Shown: piece by piece, positions 16,413-25,400 of the stretch | How the letters are laid out: each line of letters opens with the position of its first letter | Position numbering within the stretch: the first letter of the stretch is position 1 | NCBI GenBank assembly: GCA_030536555.1 | Contig: JAUNPU010000033.1 | Span: forward strand, 1 to 36,356 | Reading direction: 5' to 3' | DNA: 36,356 nt | Source of the DNA: Eubacteriales bacterium | GTDB lineage: Bacteria; Bacillota; Clostridia; Lachnospirales; Lachnospiraceae | Program-made: the position numbers and the translations under genes | The notes under the pieces: generated by a model | The model's input: only the letters and a program-made list of their open reading frames with translations | The model's database searches: none | Told to the model about the DNA's origin: nothing

Positions 16413-16441
16413 TTGACCAGAATGTACACATGTAAGATACT
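16413..16441 (+). promoter_or_regulatory. Promoter of the solitary AAA ATPase gene
   Basis: -35 TTGACC (16413-16418) and -10 GATACT (16436-16441) are separated by 17 bp, about 20 bp before the ATG. Confidence 0.55.
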
Positions 16442-16460
16442 ATAGTTGGAGGTGTTTTTC

Positions 16461-17651
16461 ATGTTTAAGGTAAATCCATACAGACCGGGGAACGGGTTGA
16501 TGCCGACCTATCTCGCCGGCAGAGACGAAGATATAGCGAATGTCGGGCAGATGTTTGATGCTCTCACAATGAATATCCCAACGCAATCTGTCATTTTCAG
16601 CGGGCTGCGGGGTGTCGGAAAGACGGTTCTCATCAACCGGTTGCAGAAGATGGCCGAGGATAAAGATATTTTCTGTAAGCATATTGAAGTAGAAGAGCGC
16701 AATGACTTTATTGCCCAGATTGCTTCCTGTTCTCAGTCTTTTCTGCGGAAGGTAAGCACAAAAGAAAAGTTCAGGCACCTGATTCAAAAACCTTTAGACG
16801 CGATCAAAGCACTGGTCATATCCTTTGATCCCAATGATAATACATTTTCCCTGTCTCTTCAGGAAAAAGAATTGTATCAATCCATCAATTTAACACAGAG
16901 CCTGACCGAAGTATTTACCACCATCGGAGAAACTGCATACAAATCAGAGACTCCTGTCTGCTTCTTTATTGATGAGATACAGTATATGAAACCCAGGGAA
17001 TTAGGTGCTTTGATTGCTGCCCTGCACCGCACAAATCAACTGGGTTATCCGGTAATGATGATCGGGGCTGGTCTCCCAAAAATCTACAAGATGCTGTCGG
17101 AAGAAAAGTCCTACTCCGAGCGACTGTTTTTATATAAGGAAATCGGTTCTCTCACCGAAGAACAGTCAAAAAATGCGATTATAATGCCGGCTCAAAAGTT
17201 CGGCGTCACTTATGCTGCGGAAGCTGTTGACCGTATTATCGCCATAACGAAAGGTTACCCGTTCTTTATCCAGCAGCTGTGTCAGGTAGTATACAAGAAT
17301 ACCGATGAAAATCTGATTCAGCCTTCACATGTGGAGCGCAATACCGCCGAATTCTTCGAGACACTGGATGTCGGATTCTTTAAGGTCCGATATGAGCGCT
17401 GCGCTGACAGCGATAAAAAGTTCATTTTTGCCATGGTGCGATGTGGTGAGCTGCCGTGTACCATCTCAAATATCGCCAAAAATCTTCATAAAACGGTCGG
17501 TTCTGTCTCTACGACAAGAGCACAACTGATCAATAAGGGGATTATTTATCCAATCCGCTATAAGGAGCTGGACTTCACGGTCCCCGAATTCAGCGGATTC
17601 ATCCAGCGACTGGAGGAATATCGACAGTGGTTAAGCGAGCAGCCTGACTAA
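16461..17651 (+). CDS. AAA ATPase with C-terminal winged-helix-like domain
   Basis: A 396-residue ATP-binding protein of the STAND/Orc1-like AAA type often seen alone in clostridial genomes. Walker A is GLRGVGKT (residues 48-55), Walker B is CFFIDEIQYM (Asp171-Glu172), and a sensor-like stretch MIGAGLP lies near 200. The C-terminal part (TISNIAKNLHKTVGSVSTTRAQL, then IIYPIRYKELDFTVPEF) reads like a winged helix. The ATG at 16461 has GGAGGTG 7 nt upstream; an opening at 16446 is less likely. It is on the opposite strand to its neighbours and lies in the accessory region. No partner gene is obvious. Its role (DNA-linked ATPase, possibly defence or mobile-element function) is open. Confidence 0.75.
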   Translation: MFKVNPYRPGNGLMPTYLAGRDEDIANVGQMFDALTMNIPTQSVIFSGLRGVGKTVLINRLQKMAEDKDIFCKHIEVEERNDFIAQIASCSQSFLRKVSTKEKFRHLIQKPLDAIKALVISFDPNDNTFSLSLQEKELYQSINLTQSLTEVFTTIGETAYKSETPVCFFIDEIQYMKPRELGALIAALHRTNQLGYPVMMIGAGLPKIYKMLSEEKSYSERLFLYKEIGSLTEEQSKNAIIMPAQKFGVTYAAEAVDRIIAITKGYPFFIQQLCQVVYKNTDENLIQPSHVERNTAEFFETLDVGFFKVRYERCADSDKKFIFAMVRCGELPCTISNIAKNLHKTVGSVSTTRAQLINKGIIYPIRYKELDFTVPEFSGFIQRLEEYRQWLSEQPD

Positions 17652-17662
17652 ACACAAACAGT

Positions 17663-17705
17663 AAAAATCCCCGCACCGCCAGCTTCACCTGGTATGCGGG
17701 GGATT
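17663..17705 (-). terminator. Terminator hairpin, third copy of the accessory-region hairpin
   Basis: On the minus strand, AATCCCCCGCA and TGCGGGGATT form the stem, followed by five T, directly after the precorrin-2 dehydrogenase stop. The plus-strand right half GGTATGCGGGGGATT is identical to that of the hairpin at 8188-8229. The plus-strand AAA ATPase gene ends 11 bp before it, so it may also help end that transcript. Confidence 0.75.
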
Positions 17706-17707
17706 CT

Positions 17708-18184
17708 CTATCCCTGCTTATCCTGTTGTAACAACCTCTCCAGCCACCTTCTCACACCATCGGTCACCTTCCGCGCCAGCTTATGGTCGCTGCCGGAGGC
17801 TGTCACTCCGATCACCACATTGCCTTCTCTGGCGATGCCCGGAAAGTAAAAGTCGCTCTGCGCTTTATCGCCGGCATGGTTGACCGGAATCCGTCTCTTG
17901 CGGCAGGCTGCTGCCACTGCGCGGTTCAGCTCCGCATCGTCGGTGGCTGTCACCACCATCCAGACGCCGTCCAGATCCGACTCTGCAAATCTGCGGTGGT
18001 GCCAGGTCACCCGGGCTGCACGCTCCAGTTCTTCCATATGCTGCGTGCCCTCCGGCGCCACCACCTGCACATCAGCGTCAAAGTCTGCCAGCACCTCGGC
18101 ACGCCTGGTGGCGATATTGCCGGCTCCCACCACCAGAATCCTGCAATGGGAAATATCTGTAAATATCGGAAAATATGCTCCCAT
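17708..18184 (-). CDS. Precorrin-2 dehydrogenase / sirohydrochlorin ferrochelatase-type protein
   Basis: The N-terminal CysG (Met8/SirC-like) NAD-dependent enzyme that oxidises precorrin-2 to sirohydrochlorin in siroheme or cobalamin synthesis. The 158 residues hold the Rossmann motif VVGAGNIATRRAEVL at about 18-32, VVTATDD, VNHAGDKAQSDFYFPGIA and the C-terminal DHKLARKVTDGVRRW. It lacks the methyltransferase half found in full CysG. The start has GGGAG 5 nt upstream. It is last in the run xpt-HAD-this gene. No other tetrapyrrole gene is near. Whether it also inserts iron cannot be told. Confidence 0.87.
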   Translation of the reverse strand: MGAYFPIFTDISHCRILVVGAGNIATRRAEVLADFDADVQVVAPEGTQHMEELERAARVTWHHRRFAESDLDGVWMVVTATDDAELNRAVAAACRKRRIPVNHAGDKAQSDFYFPGIAREGNVVIGVTASGSDHKLARKVTDGVRRWLERLLQQDKQG

Positions 18185-18261
18185 ATGTACTCCCTGCCCG
18201 TTACGGTTTTCACAGTTGCAGCTTCAGCAGTTACGGGACTTCAGCAGCTGCAGCCTGGCAA

Positions 18262-19059
18262 TCACGGCTTCAAAAGCCCCAGTTTCTCCATGGCGTACCA
18301 GATTCCGTCCTGCTCCACCGTCTTGGTGGTGAAGGAGGCAAATGGCTCCAGTTCCCGGTCATGCTTGCCCATCAGGATTGCATTGGGCACATGCTCGAAC
18401 ATGGAAATGTCGTTGGTGCTGTCTCCAAATACATAAGCGTCCTTCAGCTCCAGCCCGAAGGCATCCAGCACCACATCGATGCCGGTAGCCTTGGAATGTC
18501 CAGCCGGAACGCACTCGTAGAAACCATTTCCCCGGTCGATAATATCGATATCCAGCCCCAGGCTGCGGAAGAATCCCGCCCGGTCGCTCTCCTCGTCTGC
18601 CATCACACAGAACTTCTCTGCCTCGCCGCAGCTCTCATTCCAGTTAAAGGACTTGATAGCCCAGGCAAGTGCCTTGCGGATCCGGCGTCCTTCCGGGAAG
18701 CGGCTGTCGGGACTTCCCACATAGCAGCCGTCCTTTCCTTCCAGGATTCCGTCCATATTGGCTGCCTCGATGGCTTTCCGCACGTGGAGACTCTGCGCCT
18801 CGGGCATGGGGCGATGATACAGCTCCTTACCGTCCATCTCCACATAGGTGCCGCAGCCGCACAGCCAGCCATCCACCAGTTCCCCCAAGAGCGGGCGAAT
18901 CTCCCCCAGCTCACTGCGGGAACGGCCGGTGTTGATAAATACCAGATGTCCGCAGGCGCGGGCGGTCTCAAGGGCACGCTTCGCGCTGTCCGGCACCAGT
19001 CTGGTCACCTCGCTTAAGAGGGTCCCATCAATGTCAAAAAATAATGCTTTTCTACTCAC
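18262..19059 (-). CDS. HAD superfamily hydrolase, Cof type
   Basis: A 265-residue cytoplasmic phosphatase of the HAD IIB (Cof) class. Motif I is FFDIDGTLL near residue 8, with both aspartates; motif II is FINTGRS; motif III/IV is [14 protein letters not shown] near residue 220. The middle part is the Cof-type cap. Substrates of the family are mostly sugar phosphates and nucleotides and cannot be predicted. Its ATG overlaps the xpt stop by four bases (ATGA), which indicates translational coupling. Confidence 0.88.
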   Translation of the reverse strand: MSRKALFFDIDGTLLSEVTRLVPDSAKRALETARACGHLVFINTGRSRSELGEIRPLLGELVDGWLCGCGTYVEMDGKELYHRPMPEAQSLHVRKAIEAANMDGILEGKDGCYVGSPDSRFPEGRRIRKALAWAIKSFNWNESCGEAEKFCVMADEESDRAGFFRSLGLDIDIIDRGNGFYECVPAGHSKATGIDVVLDAFGLELKDAYVFGDSTNDISMFEHVPNAILMGKHDRELEPFASFTTKTVEQDGIWYAMEKLGLLKP

Positions 19060-19643
19060 GCCTCTTCTCCACGGAATACGATGGTTCCGGTCTCCTCATC
19101 CATACTTTCCACGATTGCCAGAGACTCCAGACGGATTCCCTGAGAGCGAAGCAGATCGCCGCCTACCTGGAAACCTTTTTCGATGGCAATACCTGCGCCT
19201 ACCAGCTCCGCGCCGGACTCCTTCACAATGGCTGCCAGTCCTTCCAGCGCCTTGCCATTTGCCAGGAAATCATCGATCAGGAGGACCTTGTCACCCTTGC
19301 CCAAGAATTCCTTGGACACAATGATATCGTAGACCCGTCCATGGGTGTAGGACTCCACCTTCGTTGTATACACATCTCCGGCAATGTTCTTGGTCTGGGT
19401 CTTCTTGGCAAATACCACCGGCACATGGAAGCTCTGCGCAACCACACAGGCGATACCGATGCCGGATGCCTCGATGGTCAGAATCTTATTGATCTCTGCA
19501 TCTGCGAAGCGGCGCTTGAACTCCTTGCCCATCTCCAGGAACAGGTCCGTATCCATCTGATGATTCAGAAAGCTGTCTACCTTAAGTACATTACCTGCTT
19601 TGATTTTTCCGTCTTTGCGGATTCTGTCTTTTAAGAGCTGCAT
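19056..19643 (-). CDS. xpt: Xanthine phosphoribosyltransferase
   Basis: Salvages xanthine (and less well guanine) to the nucleotide with PRPP. The 195 residues match Xpt. The PRPP-binding loop is [15 protein letters not shown] near residue 123, with TIEASGIG and VPVVFAKK earlier. AGGAGG is 8 nt before the ATG. It follows the trigger-factor-like gene by 42 bp, too short to hold a purine riboswitch, and no purine riboswitch core is seen there. It is therefore likely read from an upstream promoter. Confidence 0.92.
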   Translation of the reverse strand: MQLLKDRIRKDGKIKAGNVLKVDSFLNHQMDTDLFLEMGKEFKRRFADAEINKILTIEASGIGIACVVAQSFHVPVVFAKKTQTKNIAGDVYTTKVESYTHGRVYDIIVSKEFLGKGDKVLLIDDFLANGKALEGLAAIVKESGAELVGAGIAIEKGFQVGGDLLRSQGIRLESLAIVESMDEETGTIVFRGEEA

Positions 19644-19685
19644 AAAGCGATCCTCCTGTAAAATGATTATCTGTTTGTAGGTGTC

Positions 19686-20768
19686 TTATTTGATTACTGC
19701 ATTTTCCTTAATAAAGTTCACAACGTTGTAGATCATGGCAGTCTCATCCACAGCCTCTTCGCCGTAGGAATCCTGCAGGGTCTTCACATCGGTTCCGTAC
19801 TGCTCTGCCATCTTCTCGCGGGCTGCATCATCTACCTGGATGCCTTCCTTCTCGGCGATTGCCTCTACCAGAAGCTGCTGCTTGATCGCCATCTCGGCGC
19901 TGGTCTTAAGTTCCTCCTGGAACTGCTCCTCGGTCATGCCGAAGATGCTCACATAATCTGCCAGGGTCATGCCGTACATCTGAATCATGCTGTTGTAGTA
20001 GCTCATCTGCTGCTCATACTGCTGATCCACAGCCGCCTGATTCAGGTCGTACTCGGAGTTGTTCACCGCTGCCAGCAGTGCATCGTTCTCGATCTGCTGC
20101 TGCGCCTGAGTCTCCTTCTGCTCCTCCAAATCTGCCAGCGTGTCGGCGCGGAACTCGTCCACGGTGGTGAAGTCGGACATTTTCTGAACAAATGCATCGT
20201 CAAGAACCGCATCCTTTTTCTCCTTGATGGCATTGACGGTCACGTCAAATACCACTGCCTGACCTGCCAGGTCTGCATTGCCGTAGTTCTCCGGGAATGT
20301 CAGGTTCAGGCTCCGCTCGTCACCGGTCTTTGCGCCTACCAGACCATCCTCAAAGCCATCGATAAAGCTGCCGGAGCCAAGCTCCAGGTCGTAGCCTTCT
20401 GCGGTGCCGCCGTCAAATGCCACGCCGTCCTTCATGCCCACATAGTCGATGTTGACGATATCGCCGTTCTGTGCTGCCCGGCCGGTGATCTCCGTGATCT
20501 CCGGATTGGCATCCAGAATGCTCTGAATCTTTGCTTCCAGTTCCTCGTCTGTTACCTCGGTGGACATCTTCGTTACTTCCACCCCTTTATAGTCACCCAG
20601 CTTGGTGATCACTCCCTTGTCGGTGATCTCAGCCTCTGTGGTCTCTGCCGCACCAGCCTCTGTCTCCACAGCTGTGGTCTCAGCCACCTCTGCGTCTTTC
20701 TTTCCACATCCGGCAACCAGCATCACAGCAGCAAGACCGCAGAGGGTCAGTTTCATAGATTTTCTCAT
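19686..20768 (-). CDS. Trigger-factor-like FKBP-type peptidyl-prolyl isomerase lipoprotein
   Basis: An exported folding factor of 360 residues. A basic start and hydrophobic segment end in the lipobox VAGC with Cys21, so it is a lipoprotein. A Glu/Thr-rich linker follows. The next part resembles trigger factor: an EVTDEELEAKIQ helix, then the FKBP fold (GDIVNIDYVGMKDGVAFDGG, GSGSFIDGFEDGLVGAKTGD), then a long helical C-terminal region with TF-type chaperone character. It lacks the ribosome-binding domain of true trigger factor and probably acts on secreted proteins outside the membrane. It seems to head the run with xpt, HAD and the dehydrogenase; only a weak -10 (TATAAC near 20820-20825) is visible upstream. 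Confidence 0.85.
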   Translation of the reverse strand: MRKSMKLTLCGLAAVMLVAGCGKKDAEVAETTAVETEAGAAETTEAEITDKGVITKLGDYKGVEVTKMSTEVTDEELEAKIQSILDANPEITEITGRAAQNGDIVNIDYVGMKDGVAFDGGTAEGYDLELGSGSFIDGFEDGLVGAKTGDERSLNLTFPENYGNADLAGQAVVFDVTVNAIKEKKDAVLDDAFVQKMSDFTTVDEFRADTLADLEEQKETQAQQQIENDALLAAVNNSEYDLNQAAVDQQYEQQMSYYNSMIQMYGMTLADYVSIFGMTEEQFQEELKTSAEMAIKQQLLVEAIAEKEGIQVDDAAREKMAEQYGTDVKTLQDSYGEEAVDETAMIYNVVNFIKENAVIK

Positions 20769-20879
20769 AATACATTCCTTTTCTTTTTTGGATTTACGCC
20801 AAAACAGCGTATTTCCTACAGTTATAACATATTGCAGTGCTTTAAAAAAGCCTTTCCACGTAATTTCACAAATTTTTCA

Positions 20880-22286
20880 TTAATTCTTATAAAATGCTTT
20901 AAATGCTTTGTATGTATGGTACACATCCAGCTTGGATGCCAGCTCAAAGGGGGCGTGCATGGACAGAATCGGCACACCCAGATCCACCGTGTCAATGTTC
21001 AGATGAGAGACATACTTGGCAATGGTTCCGCCGCCGCCCTGATCCACAGCCCCCAGCTCACCGGCCTGCCAGTATACGCCCTCGGACTCCATAATGCCGA
21101 TCACCTTCGCCATGGTCTCCGCGCTGGCGTCATTGGCACCGGACTTGCCCCGGGCGCCGGTGTACTTGGTCAGTACACAGCCCTTGTTGACATAGCTGGA
21201 GTTATTTGCTTCAAATACCTCAGAGAAGGTCGGGTCATAGGCTGCATTGACATCTGCAGACAGGCACATGGAATTTCCGTAAACCGCCTTCGGGTCTGCG
21301 CCCTGGGTCTGTGCCAGATACTCAATGTAGTGGCTGAAATAATGGGAATTCATGCCTGTATTTCCCTCGGAGCCGATCTCCTCCTTGTCCGTCAGCACCG
21401 TCACCGTGGTGTGCAGCGGGCGCACGGTCTCGATCTCCGCCATCAGCGCCGTGTAAGCGCAGACACGGTCATCCTGTCCGTAAGCGCCGATCAGGCTGCG
21501 GTCCAGACCTACATCCACCGCCTTCTGCGCCGGAACCATCTCGATCTCCGCCCGGAAAAAGTCTGCCTCGGTGATGCCGTATTTGTCATGGAGCAGCTTC
21601 AGCGCCAGCAGCTTCACCGGCTCCTTCACCTGGTCATCCACATAGGGCACAGAACCCACAATAATGTTCAGCTCCTCGCCTCGCAGTCCCTCTGAAAGCT
21701 TTCTCTCATTCTGCTTTGCCGCCAGATGAGGAAGCAGATCGCTGACGCAGAACACCGGATCTCCGGCCTCCTCACCGATGCAGATGTTCACCAGCTCCCC
21801 GTTCTTCTTCACCACCACGCCATGCATGGCCAGCGGAACCGTGCCCCACTGGTACTTGCGGATACCGCCGTAGTAATGGGTCTTGAAGTAGGCGATGTCG
21901 CTCTTCTCGTACAGCGGATTGGGCTTTAAGTCCAGCCGCGGGGAATCGATGTGGGCACCATTGATCCGCACACCCTCACTTAAAGGCTTCTCTCCGAAGG
22001 TGGTCATCAGCAGCGCCTTGCCCCGGTTCACCTGATAGACCTTATCCCCCGGCTGATACTGTCTGGTCACATCCAGCTCCTGATAGCCTGCCTTCACAAG
22101 CAGCTCCACCGCCAGCTTCACACACTCCCGCTCGGTCTTGCCCTTGTCCAGAAATTCCTTGTAGCCTTCACAGAATGCCGCTGCCTCTTCCACCTGCTGC
22201 GGAGCCTCCTGCCCGATATGGGGGAACTTCCAGGTCAGCTCCTCCTCCAGCTTCTTTCCAACTGATTTTTCTTTCTCTTCTGCCAT
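20880..22286 (-). CDS. M18 family zinc aminopeptidase
   Basis: A cytoplasmic dizinc aminopeptidase of 468 residues, the usual size for family M18. Metal-ligand and catalytic regions are visible: INGAHIDSPRLDLKP near residue 90, TDKEEIGSEGNTG near 300 and LSMHAPFE near the C-terminus. Also conserved is THYYGGIRKYQW. It probably removes acidic or hydrophobic N-terminal residues. The gene is the last of the minus-strand run with dtd and the glycerophosphodiesterase. The assignment to M18 is firm; specificity is not known. Confidence 0.92.
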   Translation of the reverse strand: MAEEKEKSVGKKLEEELTWKFPHIGQEAPQQVEEAAAFCEGYKEFLDKGKTERECVKLAVELLVKAGYQELDVTRQYQPGDKVYQVNRGKALLMTTFGEKPLSEGVRINGAHIDSPRLDLKPNPLYEKSDIAYFKTHYYGGIRKYQWGTVPLAMHGVVVKKNGELVNICIGEEAGDPVFCVSDLLPHLAAKQNERKLSEGLRGEELNIIVGSVPYVDDQVKEPVKLLALKLLHDKYGITEADFFRAEIEMVPAQKAVDVGLDRSLIGAYGQDDRVCAYTALMAEIETVRPLHTTVTVLTDKEEIGSEGNTGMNSHYFSHYIEYLAQTQGADPKAVYGNSMCLSADVNAAYDPTFSEVFEANNSSYVNKGCVLTKYTGARGKSGANDASAETMAKVIGIMESEGVYWQAGELGAVDQGGGGTIAKYVSHLNIDTVDLGVPILSMHAPFELASKLDVYHTYKAFKAFYKN

Positions 22287-22318
22287 GTTACTGTCCTCCT
22301 GTCTGTATTTTTATGCAG

Positions 22319-22396
22319 CCATATCCGGTCATTTTATTCCTATGTCATGCGATCACGCCATATCCGGTCACGCTGCTATTCTGTCATGCCATCACG
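22319..22396. repeat. 39-bp tandem duplication at the dtd 3' end
   Basis: Two direct 39-bp units (22319-22357 and 22358-22396) share CCATATCCGGTCA at the start and GTCATGCxATCACG at the end. The second unit includes the last codons and stop of dtd. The first is therefore a copied gene tail lying downstream of the gene. Confidence 0.75.
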
Positions 22397-22842
22397 CCGT
22401 GCTCGTCCGCCTCCAGCATCAGGGTAAACGGACCGTCATTGAGCAGCTCCACCTTCATGTCCGCACCGAAGCTTCCGTGCTCCACCTTCGCCACATGCTG
22501 GCGGCAGCGCTCCACAAAATATTCGTACAGCCGGTTCGCCTTCTCCGGTGATCCTGCCTTCACAAAGCTGGGGCGGTTGCCCTTGTGACAGTCCGCATAC
22601 AGGGTGAACTGGCTGACCACCAGAAGCTCCCCGCCCACATCTGCCAGGGACAGGTTGGTCTTGCCGTCCCCGTCCTGGAAAATGCGCAGCTTGCAGATCT
22701 TGTCTGCCAGCTTATCCGCCACCGCCTCAGAATCTGCCTCTGCCACTCCCAGCAGGATCAGAAATCCCTCTCCGATTTCACCGATCACTGCTCCGTCCAC
22801 CTTCACGCTGGCCCTTGTGACCCGCTGTAATACCGCTCTCAT
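22384..22842 (-). CDS. dtd: D-aminoacyl-tRNA deacylase
   Basis: Hydrolyses D-amino acids (and glycine from mischarged tRNA-Ala) off tRNA. The 152 residues match Dtd. The family motif SQFTLYAD lies near residue 78, and the cross-subunit GlyPro motif region is [10 protein letters not shown] near 135. The N-terminus [17 protein letters not shown] is typical. It begins 37 bp after the glycerophosphodiesterase stop and is probably co-transcribed. Confidence 0.93.
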   Translation of the reverse strand: MRAVLQRVTRASVKVDGAVIGEIGEGFLILLGVAEADSEAVADKLADKICKLRIFQDGDGKTNLSLADVGGELLVVSQFTLYADCHKGNRPSFVKAGSPEKANRLYEYFVERCRQHVAKVEHGSFGADMKVELLNDGPFTLMLEADEHGVMA

Positions 22843-22879
22843 GTTCTGTCTCTTCCTCCGTCATATTTTGTCCCTGTCT

Positions 22880-24682
22880 CTACCGCAGCACCATCCGCAG
22901 ATACTCCATCAGCGTCTCCGTGGCCTCTTCCCGGTATATGATCTCCCGCGCCAGCACCGGGCGGTCCGTGATGATGTCATCCACCCCCAGCAGCCGCATC
23001 CGCTCCATGTCACTTTTGTTGTTGACGGTCCAGGCATGGACCGCCTTGCCCTGTGCATGGACATTTTCCACCAGCCGCTCATTGACAAAGCTGTGGCGGA
23101 TGCTGATAAAGTCCACCGCATCGCTGGAATAGAAGTTCCCGTATGCGGCAGAAATGATATATCCGGTGCGCAGCTGCGGCGCCAGCTCCTTCACCTGCTT
23201 TAAGTAGCTTAAGCTGGTGCTGGTGATCACGCACTGCTCTTCCATGCCCTGATCCAGAATCAGCTCCACCACCTTCACCGGCAGCACGCTGTCCTTTCCC
23301 AGATTCTTGATCTCAATATTAAAGTTCAGCCTTCCCCTGCCGGCTTCCAGCACCTCCGCCAGTCTCGGGATCCGTTCCCCTGCATAGGCTTCGGAGAACC
23401 AGCTTCCCACATCCAGCTGCTGCAGCTGCTCATAAGTCAGCGCACCCATGGGCTTGTTGACCCCTGCCACCCGCTTCAGGCTGGCATCGTGACCCAGCAC
23501 CACCTCGCCGTCCTTAGAAAGCTGCACATCCACCTCCACGCCGTCTGCCAGCTCCTCGCAGGCCGCCTCCACCGCCGCCAGAGTATTCTCCGGCGCGGTC
23601 CGGGAGCTGCCCCGGTGAGCCGTGATCTGTGTCTCCACCAGTATCTCATCCGTCACCGCAAATCCATTCTGTACCAGGTCGAACACATACAGAAATCCCA
23701 GCGCCGCGCCGCCTGCAATGATCCCAGCCATCCGCCGTCTGCTGGCAGTGCCCCTGGCCGGATAGGAAAATTCCCACTTCGGCTCGTGGAATCTCCGGTT
23801 CCCATACTTCTCATACATCACTGCCAGAGCCGCATGCTCCACCACCATCACCAGAATACTGCCAAGGAACAGGCAGATCAGCTCCAGCCGGTCTGCCACC
23901 GACAGCAGCACCGCCATCTCCAGACTCCGCTCCGTGAACAGGGTTACCGATACGGCCGCCGCAAATACGCCTGTGCCGTACACCGCCATGGTCGCGCCGA
24001 TCACCGCAAGACTGCAGCAGGCAGTCAGGCAGACTGCCCGTCCCAGATGCTTTCTCAGCAGCTTCCTGCTGCGCACCAGACTGTCCTCAAATGACTTCTG
24101 CTCCACCATGCACCCATAGCTCAGGAACATGGACGGAATGGCCGCCGCCCCAAGGCTTACAAGCAGCGCCGCCAGAAATGCAGCCACCCACGGCTCATCC
24201 AGCAGCTCCTGCATCAGAAAATTCACCGGCTTCACCCGAACCAGCATGCGGATCAGAAAAAACAGATTGGTCAGCAGATAGCTGATCAGCGTGGATACAC
24301 CCAGCTTCCAGTTCTGTCTGGCAATCTCTCCCGTCAGCTTCTGTACGCCACCCCACAAAATGTGCAAGGGGGACAGTTTCTGATAACAGACTGCCCCCTG
24401 ATATGCGGTAATAAGTCCGGCAACCTCCAACAGCAGCAGCAGAATCCCGACCACACTCACCAAAAGCAGGATAAGCATGGTCCAGGGTCTGATCAGGAAA
24501 CTCCCGATATTGCCCGCTGTCAGATAGCTGTATCCAGCCATCTTCAATGTCATACGCAATGCCCGGTTTGCAAACCGCAGATAAACCGGCAGCGTGATCC
24601 CACGGTATAGAAGTTCGAACAAAAGAATGTGTTTCCAGTTCTGCCCCGCCATATGCAGGGTTTCTTTTGTCAATGTCTTCAT
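22880..24682 (-). CDS. Membrane-anchored glycerophosphodiester phosphodiesterase
   Basis: A 600-residue protein with an N-terminal membrane domain of several hydrophobic segments (about residues 1-345, the GPDPase membrane-domain type) and a C-terminal GDPD barrel. The catalytic barrel begins with ITAHRGSSRTAPENTL near residue 353 and continues with ADGVEVDVQLSKDGEVVLGHD and NIEIKN; the HRG, ExD and EIK residues are all present. It releases glycerol-3-phosphate from phosphodiesters such as lipid head groups or teichoic acid. It starts 27 bp after the alarmone synthetase gene in one run. Confidence 0.9.
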   Translation of the reverse strand: MKTLTKETLHMAGQNWKHILLFELLYRGITLPVYLRFANRALRMTLKMAGYSYLTAGNIGSFLIRPWTMLILLLVSVVGILLLLLEVAGLITAYQGAVCYQKLSPLHILWGGVQKLTGEIARQNWKLGVSTLISYLLTNLFFLIRMLVRVKPVNFLMQELLDEPWVAAFLAALLVSLGAAAIPSMFLSYGCMVEQKSFEDSLVRSRKLLRKHLGRAVCLTACCSLAVIGATMAVYGTGVFAAAVSVTLFTERSLEMAVLLSVADRLELICLFLGSILVMVVEHAALAVMYEKYGNRRFHEPKWEFSYPARGTASRRRMAGIIAGGAALGFLYVFDLVQNGFAVTDEILVETQITAHRGSSRTAPENTLAAVEAACEELADGVEVDVQLSKDGEVVLGHDASLKRVAGVNKPMGALTYEQLQQLDVGSWFSEAYAGERIPRLAEVLEAGRGRLNFNIEIKNLGKDSVLPVKVVELILDQGMEEQCVITSTSLSYLKQVKELAPQLRTGYIISAAYGNFYSSDAVDFISIRHSFVNERLVENVHAQGKAVHAWTVNNKSDMERMRLLGVDDIITDRPVLAREIIYREEATETLMEYLRMVLR

Positions 24683-24709
24683 AATGTGAAATTCTCCGTA
24701 ACTGTGTCG

Positions 24710-25357
24710 TTACTCCTTCCTGTTCTGATCCTGCCCCACAGCCAGAATCAGCTGGTTCAGGGAAAACATCTTCGCATCCAGCATATCCACCATGTCGGCA
24801 CAGGCCTTCAGCTCCGCCTGTAAGGAATCAGGCGCATTTCCCTCGAACTTATAGTAAATCTTGTGTTCTAAGCTTGCCCAGAAGTCCATGGCCACCGTGC
24901 GGATCTGAATCTCCACCTTGGTGTCCACCGGCCCCTCCGTCAGATAGATCGGGATCGTCACCACCATGTGGTAGCTCTTGTAGCCGTTTGGCTTGGGCTG
25001 CTTGATGTAGTCCTTCACATACAGCACCGTCACATCCCGCTGTCTGGCAATCATATCGGCGATCTGGTAGATATCCTGGGTAAAGGAACAGATGATCCGG
25101 ATCCCGGCAATATCACTGAGCTTCTCCACCATATTCTCAATGGTGACTTCCTGCCCGTCGCGCTTTAGCTTCTTTACAATACTATCCGGTGTTTTCAGCC
25201 TCGACTTGATATGTTCGATCGGCGTGTGTCCGTACATGTGTATGAACTCATTGTTCAGGATCGTGATCTTGGTATTGATCTCCTTCAGCGCCGAATCATA
25301 CAGAAACATAATGGACTTCCACTGGTCGATCTGGCTGTAATTCTTCGGGATATTCAT
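24710..25357 (-). CDS. Small alarmone ((p)ppGpp) synthetase
   Basis: A 215-residue stand-alone RelA/SpoT nucleotidyltransferase domain of the RelQ/YwaC type. It lacks the hydrolase, TGS and ACT parts of long Rel proteins. Conserved blocks are IAGIRIICSF, KPNGYKSYH (substrate loop), VEIQIRT and DFWASLEHKIYYK. It makes (p)ppGpp from ATP and GDP or GTP under stress. The ATG at 25357 is preferred over the adjoining TTG at 25360. GGAGGG lies 10 nt upstream. It follows the S1-domain gene by 43 bp. Confidence 0.9.
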   Translation of the reverse strand: MNIPKNYSQIDQWKSIMFLYDSALKEINTKITILNNEFIHMYGHTPIEHIKSRLKTPDSIVKKLKRDGQEVTIENMVEKLSDIAGIRIICSFTQDIYQIADMIARQRDVTVLYVKDYIKQPKPNGYKSYHMVVTIPIYLTEGPVDTKVEIQIRTVAMDFWASLEHKIYYKFEGNAPDSLQAELKACADMVDMLDAKMFSLNQLILAVGQDQNRKE

Positions 25358-25400
25358 CAAAACCTATCCCTCCTTCATGCTAATCTTCAAGCACCGGTTC

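Noticed and set aside
19644..19685. Purine riboswitch before xpt
   Set aside because: Only 42 bp separate xpt from the upstream gene and no riboswitch core is present.
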